Below, piece by piece: positions 58,220 to 64,000 of a stretch of 64,000 nt of DNA; the first letter of the stretch is position 1; the number at the start of each line of letters is the position of its first letter. The notes beneath the pieces were generated by a model that was not told where the DNA came from, did not search any database, and worked only from the letters and a program-made list of their open reading frames with translations. Origin of the DNA: JAGIBJ01 sp032119795 (lineage in GTDB: Bacteria > Actinomycetota > Thermoleophilia > Solirubrobacterales > Solirubrobacteraceae); the NCBI GenBank assembly GCA_032119795.1, contig JAUMFO010000011.1:248001-312000 (forward strand), given 5' to 3'. A program made the position numbers and the translations under genes.

Positions 58220-59889
58220 GCGCCGCGGCAGCGGAGGCTCCGGCCGGCGGCGGTAGCGACCACGGCGAGGGCGGCAAGGGCTTCCTCGACTTCATCGAGC
58301 GGGCTGGCAACAAGGTGCCGCACCCCGCGGTGCTGTTCATGGTGCTGTGCGTCAGCGTCATCATCTTCTCCCAGGTCCTGTCCTGGGCGAACGTGTCGGT
58401 CACCTACGAGGTGATCAAGCCGCCAGCGGCGCTCGTGGAGGAGGGCTACGTCGGTGGCTCCGTTGCGCCGACCGAGTTCCTGCCGCCGGAGCAGGCCGAC
58501 GCCAAGGACTACGCCGTCACGACGGAGACGGCGGAGGTGAAGAGCCTGTTGTCGAGCGACGGCATCGCGTTCCTCTTCACGTCGTTCGTCAGCAACTTCA
58601 TGGGCTTCACCGCGATGGGGATCATCCTGATCGTGATGATCGGCGTGGGGCTGGCGGAGTCGTCCGGGCTGATCGGGGCGCTGATCAGAAAGCTCGTCGC
58701 GATCACCTCAGAGAAGCTCCTCACCTACGTGATCGTGCTGCTCGGCGTGATCTCCAGCGTCGCCTCTGATGCCGGCTACCTGGTGCTGATACCCCTGGGG
58801 GCCGCGGCCTTCATGAGCGTCGGCCGGCACCCGCTGGCCGGCATCGCTGCCGCGTTCGCCGGTGTGGCCGGCGGCTTCGGCGTGAACTTCCTGATCACGC
58901 CGAGCGACGCGATCCTGACGGAGATCACGAACGAGGCGATCGGCCTGGTCCAGCCGGGCACCACGATCGATCTGACGGCCAACATCTACTTCGGGATCAT
59001 CTCGACGATCCTCGTCACCCTCGTCTGCGGGTTCCTGACGGCGCGCATCGTCGAGCCGCGCCTCGGCACCTACGACCCGAGCCTGGCGCCCGCGCCGGAC
59101 GAGCACGAGAAAGAGGTTTCCGAGGCCGACGGCGTGTCGCCCGAGCTCGAGGCCAAGGGGCTGCGCTGGGCGGGCTTCGCCTTGCTCGCCGTGGTCATCG
59201 GGATTGCGGCCCTCACGCTGCCGTCCGGTGCGCCGCTCCGAGATCCGGAGACGGGCAGCATCATCGGCACGTCGCCCTTCATGGACAGCCTGATCCCGAT
59301 CATCTCGCTGTGCTTCTTGGCGACCGCCGTGGCCTACGGCCGCGCGACGGAGACGATCACGTCGCTCAGCGACGCGATCAAGTCGATCGAGAAGTCCTGG
59401 GCGGGGCTCGGCGCCCTCCTCTTCCTCTTCCTCCTGATCGCGCAGTTCATCGCGTACTTCAACTACTCGAATATGGCCAACGTGGCGGCCGTCAGCCTCG
59501 GCGACGTCGTCGAGAACGCCAACATCCCGGCCGTCTGGCTGCTGCTGCTCGTCGTGATCGTCACCGCCGTGGTGAACGTCCTCGTGCCGCAGGCGATCGC
59601 AAAGTGGGCACTGCTCGCGCCGATCTTCGTCCCGCTACTGGTGCGCGTTGGGGTCGATCCGGCGGCGATCATGGCCGCCTACCGCGTGGGCGACTCGCCG
59701 GGCAACGTCGTGAACCCGATCATGGCCTACTTCCCACTCGTGGTCGTCTTCGCGGCGCGCTACGACCGCAAGGCCGGGATCGGCACGCTGATCGCGCTGA
59801 TGCTGCCGTACTTCATCGTGCTGAGCGTCGTTTGGACGGCCTTCTTCATGCTCTGGTACATCCTCGGAATCCCGTTCGGTCCCGGCTAA
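58216..59889 (+). CDS. AbgT-family transporter
   Basis: 557 residues, about twelve membrane segments. The family N-terminus is clear: 'FLDFIERAGNKVPHPAVLFM'. Later blocks are 'SSVASDAGYLVLIPLGAAAF', 'AAFAGVAGGFGVNFLITPSD' and 'RVGDSPGNVVNPIMAYFPLV'. AbgT proteins import p-aminobenzoyl-glutamate or export sulfonamides. Coupling to the M20 peptidase favours import here. Confidence 0.93.
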   Translation: MSAAAAEAPAGGGSDHGEGGKGFLDFIERAGNKVPHPAVLFMVLCVSVIIFSQVLSWANVSVTYEVIKPPAALVEEGYVGGSVAPTEFLPPEQADAKDYAVTTETAEVKSLLSSDGIAFLFTSFVSNFMGFTAMGIILIVMIGVGLAESSGLIGALIRKLVAITSEKLLTYVIVLLGVISSVASDAGYLVLIPLGAAAFMSVGRHPLAGIAAAFAGVAGGFGVNFLITPSDAILTEITNEAIGLVQPGTTIDLTANIYFGIISTILVTLVCGFLTARIVEPRLGTYDPSLAPAPDEHEKEVSEADGVSPELEAKGLRWAGFALLAVVIGIAALTLPSGAPLRDPETGSIIGTSPFMDSLIPIISLCFLATAVAYGRATETITSLSDAIKSIEKSWAGLGALLFLFLLIAQFIAYFNYSNMANVAAVSLGDVVENANIPAVWLLLLVVIVTAVVNVLVPQAIAKWALLAPIFVPLLVRVGVDPAAIMAAYRVGDSPGNVVNPIMAYFPLVVVFAARYDRKAGIGTLIALMLPYFIVLSVVWTAFFMLWYILGIPFGPG

Positions 59890-59905
59890 TCACGCCGCTC
59901 TCGTC

Positions 59906-61492
59906 ATGACCGACGCCGCCATCACCTTCGCCGTCCTCGGTGGGGCGGTGCTGCTGTTCCTGTGGAACCAATTGCCGGTCGCGGTCGTGGCGCTTGGGGC
60001 GTCGCTGGCGCTCTGGGCGCTCGGGGTGATCGACGTACAGGCGGCGTTCGCCGGCTTCGGCGATCCAACGGTGATCTTCATCGCGACGCTCTTCGTCGTC
60101 AGCGAGGCGCTGGACTCCACGGGCGTGACGACGTGGGCGTCGCACAAGCTCGTCGAGGTCGCCGGCGACTCCAAGTCGAAGCTGGTCGTGCTGCTGCTCG
60201 TACTTGCGGCCGGGCTGTCGACGATCCTCACGCCGAACGGCGCCGTCGCGGCGCTCGTCCCAATGACGGTGCTGCTGGCGTTCCGGCTCGGGCAGGCGCC
60301 GTCGAAGCTGCTGATGCCGATGGCGTTCTCCTCGTATGCCGGTGCGATGATCTTCCTCACCGGATCGCCGGTCAACGTGCTCGTGGCGGAGGAGTCGCGA
60401 CGCGTCGGCGACGGTGGGTTCTCGTACTTCGAGTTCGGGCTCGTCGGCGTGCCGCTCACGATCGGCGTGATCGGCATCGCGCTGCTGCTCGGGCCGCGGC
60501 TCGTCCCGGAGCGCCGCCCGCGGTCGCTGTCGGTCGATCTGTCCGGGCACGCGCGCACGCTGATGCAGGAGTACCGCCTCACGCAGAGCGAGCTGGCCGA
60601 GCACGAGGTGCCGGCCGAGCTGTTTACTCGCGCCACGGGCGTGGCCGAGGTGGTCATCCCGCCGCGCTCCCCGCTGATTGGGCAAAGGATGTTCGCCGGG
60701 ATGGTCACGGAGAGCGGCGATCTCCTCGTCCTCGCCGTCCGCCGGCAAGACCAGGAGGTCGGCCCGCGCGGCCTCGAGCTCGAGGCCGGCGACGTGCTGT
60801 TGCTTGAGGGGTCGTGGGACGCGCTCGACGAGCACCTCACGGTGGATGAGGTCTTGGTAGTCGACGACCCCGACGCGATCCGCCGCAGCACGGTGCCGCT
60901 GGGTCAGGGCGCTGGGATCACGATCGGCGTGGTCGTGGTGATGGTGGCACTGCTGGCGTCCGGCGTGGTGCCGGCCGCGATTGCCGGGGTGCTGGCTGCC
61001 ATGGCGCTCGTGCTCCTGGGCGTGATGGACATGGAGCGCGTCTACCGGGCGATCTCCTGGACGACCGTGATCCTGATTGCCGGCTTGCTTCCCGTCTCGA
61101 CGGCGCTCCAAACCACCGGCGCCGCCGCCGACCTCGCCGAGGCGATCCTCAGCGCGCTCGGCGACGCCGGCCCTCACGCGTTGCTCGCTGCCTTGTTCGC
61201 GGTCGCGACGCTGCTGAGTATCGCCATCTCGAACACGGCCACGGCGCTGATCCTGATCCCCGTCGGCGTCGCTGCCGCCCAGTCCCTCGGCATCTCGCCG
61301 CAGCCGGTGCTGATGAGCGTCGCCGTCGCCTCGAGCGCATCGTTCCTCACTCCGATCTCGACGCCCGGCAACCTGATGATCATGGATCCCGCCGGCTACA
61401 AGTTCGGCGACTACTGGAAGCTTGGCCTGCCGATGGTCGCGCTGTTCTTCGTGGTCGCGGTGTTCCTGGTGCCGGTGATCTGGACGTTCTGA
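59906..61492 (+). CDS. SLC13/DASS-type permease with central TrkA-C domain
   Basis: 528 residues. Two halves of an anion-transport fold ('GLSTILTPNGAVAALVPMTV' in the first, 'SNTATALILIPVGVAAAQSL' in the second) are separated by one TrkA-C (RCK_C) regulatory domain at ~residues 210-320 ('VVIPPRSPLIGQRMFAGMVT', 'GDLLVLAVRRQDQEVGPRGL'). Such proteins carry dicarboxylates, sulfate or phosphate with Na+. It follows the AbgT gene by 16 bp and may belong to the same operon. A long hairpin starts 19 bp after its stop. Confidence 0.87.
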   Translation: MTDAAITFAVLGGAVLLFLWNQLPVAVVALGASLALWALGVIDVQAAFAGFGDPTVIFIATLFVVSEALDSTGVTTWASHKLVEVAGDSKSKLVVLLLVLAAGLSTILTPNGAVAALVPMTVLLAFRLGQAPSKLLMPMAFSSYAGAMIFLTGSPVNVLVAEESRRVGDGGFSYFEFGLVGVPLTIGVIGIALLLGPRLVPERRPRSLSVDLSGHARTLMQEYRLTQSELAEHEVPAELFTRATGVAEVVIPPRSPLIGQRMFAGMVTESGDLLVLAVRRQDQEVGPRGLELEAGDVLLLEGSWDALDEHLTVDEVLVVDDPDAIRRSTVPLGQGAGITIGVVVVMVALLASGVVPAAIAGVLAAMALVLLGVMDMERVYRAISWTTVILIAGLLPVSTALQTTGAAADLAEAILSALGDAGPHALLAALFAVATLLSIAISNTATALILIPVGVAAAQSLGISPQPVLMSVAVASSASFLTPISTPGNLMIMDPAGYKFGDYWKLGLPMVALFFVVAVFLVPVIWTF

Positions 61493-61511
61493 GCGGGTTT
61501 GGTGGGGTTGC

Positions 61512-61611
61512 GGTCGGGGGTGGGGGTAGAGCCCGTTCGGACACCCTCACGCTCGCTGGCGCTCACTCCAGTCGGGAACGGTCCGCCCGGGCTCTACCCC
61601 CACCCCCGACC
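61512..61611 (+). repeat. Long G-rich hairpin, perfect 24-bp stem
   Basis: GGTCGGGGGTGGGGGTAGAG with four more pairing bases (61512-61535) is the exact reverse complement of 61588-61611, with a 52-nt loop that has further partial pairing. The arm also has two runs of five G that could form a quadruplex. It may end transcription of the SLC13 gene. Confidence 0.8.
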
Positions 61612-61714
61612 TGCCGTTGGCTGCGCCGGCGTCTTCTCATTGGGGTCTGGGGATTTGGCGGCGTTCTCGCCGTTGTGGGGTCTGGGCCTGTCGGCGGGGC
61701 GGTGTTTGAGCCCG

Positions 61715-61885
61715 TTGGCGGCGGCGGGACTTCGCGGCCCCGACGGCATTTGAGTCGTTGGCGGCGGCGGGACTTCGATCGCTTCGGGGAATTTGGGCGC
61801 CGCCGCACCGAGGGCGGGCGGAGTCGTGGTCTGGGCTGGTTGGCGGCGGCGGATTTGAGATCGCTTCGGCGCCTGGGGGCGCCGG
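61715..61885 (+). repeat. Long dispersed arm repeat, copy C
   Basis: Counterpart of 9020-9185 on the other strand, nearly identical in blocks such as GCACCGAGGGCGGGCGGAGT. It is made of three tandem, diverged TTGGCGGCGG-led units. Confidence 0.85.
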
Positions 61886-61892
61886 GCGCGGC

Positions 61893-62013
61893 GCAACCTC
61901 TGGGGGTTGCGGTGATTGCTCTGCGCGTCAGAGTTACCGGACGCCCGGTAACTTCGGCGCGCAGAGCGCTTGATGACGCGTTATGTCAGGTAGATGCAAC
62001 CGCCAGAGGTTGC
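61893..62013 (-). repeat. Gamma module of mosaic element, copy C
   Basis: Two dyads 103 bp apart; read on the minus strand it begins with CCTGACATAACG like 8838-8860 and keeps the GCGTCCGG apex, with different but still paired stem bases. Confidence 0.75.
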
Positions 62014-62283
62014 GGCCCGCCCGCCGGCTCAGACACCGGCAGGCCCGCCTCGAAGCAGCACGCTCCGCCCTCGCCGATCAGACGCCCCCAGGCCCCGAAG
62101 TGATCGAAGTCCCACCGCCGCCAACGTCCGAGTCGCCGTACAAGCCGCCAGATCTCGCCTCCGCCAAACGGTGCCTACCAACACGCCCACTGAGGCTGAG
62201 AAGGCCAGGCGTGAGCCGGTAACCGCCGTGACCCGGGCCGCTGGTACTCCGCGTCACCAGCCCACTTTCCCTACGATGCTCGG

Positions 62284-62889
62284 GTGGCCAACGCTCCCCA
62301 GATCGACGGCCGGAAGCTGCGGTACGCCCACCGCCGCGACGAGCTGCTCGAGGCCGCGGCGATCTATGTGATCGAGCACGGCGTGGCGACGCTGTCGATG
62401 CGGCCGCTGGCGAAGGCGCTCGGCGTGGCGCCGTCGGCGCTCGTGCACCACTTCGGCACCAAAGAGCAGCTGATCACCTCGATCCTCGGGTTCATCCGCG
62501 ACCGCGGCATGGTGCCGGTCGAGATCGCCGACGAGGATGTCGACGCGTACCGCGAATGGTGGTACCGGTGGTCCGACGACAAGACGCTGCCGGTCCTGCG
62601 TCTGGCGTTCGAAGTGATCGGGCTGGCCGTGCAGTCCCCGGAGCGGTTCGGGGCCTTTCGTGCCCACGCGATCGCCGACTGGACGGCGATCGTTTCCGCC
62701 GACTTGGCGGCGTCGGGCTGCCCCGCCGACGAGCTCGAGCCGATGGCGACCTCGCTCGTCGCGCACATCGCTGGCCTGCAACTCGACCTGTTGCTCTCCG
62801 GCGAGCGGGACCGCATCAACGCCGCGCACGAACTCTTCGTCGAGATGGTCAACGCGCGGCGCGCGCAGTGGGCACCTGGTTCGCCCTAG
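62284..62889 (+). CDS. TetR-family transcriptional regulator
   Basis: 201 residues. Helix-turn-helix 'TLSMRPLAKALGVAPSALVH' then 'HFGTKEQLITSILGFIRDRG'. The C-terminal ligand domain is ordinary in length and of unknown ligand. GTG start at 62284. Its stop TAG and the malate synthase stop lie in the same four bases CTAG, with the genes running toward each other. A link to glyoxylate metabolism is possible from position only. Confidence 0.88.
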   Translation: MANAPQIDGRKLRYAHRRDELLEAAAIYVIEHGVATLSMRPLAKALGVAPSALVHHFGTKEQLITSILGFIRDRGMVPVEIADEDVDAYREWWYRWSDDKTLPVLRLAFEVIGLAVQSPERFGAFRAHAIADWTAIVSADLAASGCPADELEPMATSLVAHIAGLQLDLLLSGERDRINAAHELFVEMVNARRAQWAPGSP

Positions 62890-64000
62890 GCGATGCCCAC
62901 GCTGGCCGGCAGCGTCAAGAAGTCCTCGAAGTCGTCGGCGAGGGCGACCTGCTCAAAGAGCGCGCGGGCGCGGATGATCCGGGCACGCGCGTCGTCGTCC
63001 GGCGCCGCTCCGAGCAGCGCGGCCTCCTCAGCGTCGAGCAGCCCGCGGACGCGTTCCTCGGTAACGGGCTCGCCGTCCTGCGTCGTGGTGCCCTCGTGGA
63101 TCCACTGCCAGAGCTGGCTGCGTGAGATCTCGGCGGTGGCGGCGTCCTCCATCAGGCCGAAGATGGCCACCGCGCCGCGGCCGCCGATCCACGCCTCGAG
63201 GTAGCGCAGCCCGATGGCGACGTTGTGCTGCACGCCCTCGCTCGTCACCGCGCCCGGGGTCGCCGGCACGTTGAGGAGGTCGGCGGGGGTGACCGACACG
63301 TCGTCGCGCTGCTTGCTGACCTGATTGGGGTTGGTGCCAAGGACGGCGTCGAAAGCCGTCAGGGCTGTGGAGACGAGGTCCGGGTGGGCGACCCACGAGC
63401 CGTCGTAGCCGGCGGCGGCCTCGCGCTCCTTGTCTTCCTTGACCTTGCCGAGCGCGAGGGCGTTCTTCTCCTCGTCGCGGCGATCCGGGATGAACGCCGC
63501 CATCCCGCCGATCGCGTGGGCGCCGCGGTGGTGGCAGGTCTTCACGAGCAGCTCGGTGTAGGCGCGCATGAACGGGACGGTCATCGTCACGTCGGCGCGG
63601 TCCGGCAGGACGAACTCCGGGCCGGCGTCGCGGAACGTCTTGATGAGGGAGAACAGGTAGTCCCAGCGGCCCGCGTTGAGCCCTGCGATGTGGTGGCGCA
63701 GCGCATGGAGGATCTCGTCCATCTGGAACGCCGCGGTGATCGTCTCGATCAGGACCGTCGCCTTGATCGTGCCGTGCGGCAGGCCCGCGGCAGCTTCGAG
63801 ATCGGTGAAGACGTCGTCCCACAGCGCCGCCTCGCGCCAGTCCTGTGTCTTGGGCAGGTAGAAGAACGGGCCGCGACCCTGCCGGGCGAGCGCCGGGCCG
63901 TTGGTGATCACGTAGAGCGCGGCGTCAACGATCCCCGCAACGGTCGGCTCGCCGTCGACGAGGATGTGGTGCTCGTCGAAGTGCCAGCCGCGCGGGCGCG
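62886..64000 (-). CDS. aceB: Malate synthase, partial (start beyond window)
   Basis: The C-terminal 371 residues of malate synthase; the frame runs off the window end at 64000. The conserved 'RGWHFDEHHILVDGEPTVAG' block near the cut end, then 'ALARQGRGPFFYLPKTQDWR', 'TIKATVLIETITAAFQMDEI' with the catalytic Glu region, and 'GRWDYLFSLIKTFRD' identify the A-type enzyme. It condenses glyoxylate and acetyl-CoA to malate, the last step of the glyoxylate shunt, which suits a genome using fatty acids (fadAB). The C-terminal 'AATAEISRSQLWQWIHEG' carries the late active-site residues. Confidence 0.95.
   Translation of the reverse strand, partial: RPRGWHFDEHHILVDGEPTVAGIVDAALYVITNGPALARQGRGPFFYLPKTQDWREAALWDDVFTDLEAAAGLPHGTIKATVLIETITAAFQMDEILHALRHHIAGLNAGRWDYLFSLIKTFRDAGPEFVLPDRADVTMTVPFMRAYTELLVKTCHHRGAHAIGGMAAFIPDRRDEEKNALALGKVKEDKEREAAAGYDGSWVAHPDLVSTALTAFDAVLGTNPNQVSKQRDDVSVTPADLLNVPATPGAVTSEGVQHNVAIGLRYLEAWIGGRGAVAIFGLMEDAATAEISRSQLWQWIHEGTTTQDGEPVTEERVRGLLDAEEAALLGAAPDDDARARIIRARALFEQVALADDFEDFLTLPASVGIA

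Larger units (their letters stand above)
61690..62165 (+). repeat. Mosaic hairpin element, copy C
   Basis: Non-coding, between the SLC13 and TetR genes. Three TTGGCGGCGG arm starts (61714, 61758, 61839) precede dyads GCAACC-N6-GGTTGC at 61893-61910 and 61996-62013, 103 bp apart. The module between holds nested stems: outer GCTCTGCGCG/CGCGCAGAGC, inner AGTTACCGG/CCGGTAACT. The right arm (62014-62125) is inverted to the left one and matches copy A at 4630-4728 on the other strand. The rest up to the TetR start holds only further arm-like sequence and the TetR promoter. Confidence 0.85.

Overview
The window is chromosomal DNA from a very GC-rich actinobacterium. The mix of genes points to Thermoleophilia/Solirubrobacterales: a fur-katG pair, an Abhydrolase_9 membrane hydrolase, DUF2254, a short collagen-like secreted protein and secreted Ala-rich proteins with 'AAPAAASA' signal peptides. 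That placement is inferred from protein style, as no rRNA or tRNA gene is present. High GC gives long open frames on the wrong strand; those were left out.

Layout. 0-8.5 kb: a secreted protein, a fadA-fadB beta-oxidation operon, a furA-katG peroxide-response pair with a clear operator, and a hotdog thioesterase. 9-11 kb: GNAT and VOC proteins and a metallo-beta-lactamase-fold hydrolase. 11.3-18.4 kb: one 2385-residue secreted protein, mostly an array of a 136-residue repeat. 19-27 kb: membrane genes (Abhydrolase_9, CPBP protease, then a tight operon of membrane protein, DUF2254, CPA2 antiporter, single-pass protein and PrsW-like protease). 27-32.4 kb: two paralogous membrane proteins, a HAD phosphatase/dehalogenase, an RTX-type calcium-binding protein and nudC. 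32.7-36 kb: sucCD and two crcB fluoride channel genes. 35.8-41.7 kb: a response regulator/kinase/DUF4173 operon, an orphan type-2 lumazine synthase and two secreted proteins. 41.7-47.6 kb: two MFS exporters, a LysR regulator, and a thiolase facing its TetR regulator across a paired operator. 48-56 kb: a divergent catabolic island (FAD oxidoreductase, ATZ/TRZ-type amidohydrolase, creatininase family | CodA-like deaminase, NitT/TauT-type ABC importer) that looks built to import and hydrolyse a cyclic amide or amidine. 56-61.5 kb: an HdeD-like protein, M20 peptidase + AbgT transporter and an SLC13-type permease. 62-64 kb: a TetR regulator converging on a truncated malate synthase gene.

The most unusual signal lies between the genes. 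Three intergenic regions (4.6-5.0, 8.5-9.2 and 61.7-62.2 kb) carry copies of one non-coding mosaic element. Its terminal arms are inverted GGCGGCGG-rich repeats. Inside are hairpin modules of fixed length (about 82, 91 and 104 bp), separated by an 18-bp dyad of the form GCAACC-N6-GGTTGC. Copies differ in stem sequence but keep the pairing, so the fold itself seems to be conserved. I know of no name for this family. Other notable points are the period-three order in the giant repeat protein, a chain of two ATGA overlaps through a 13-codon leader between the crcB genes, an amidohydrolase lacking two expected metal ligands, and a possible PrsW-substrate pair.
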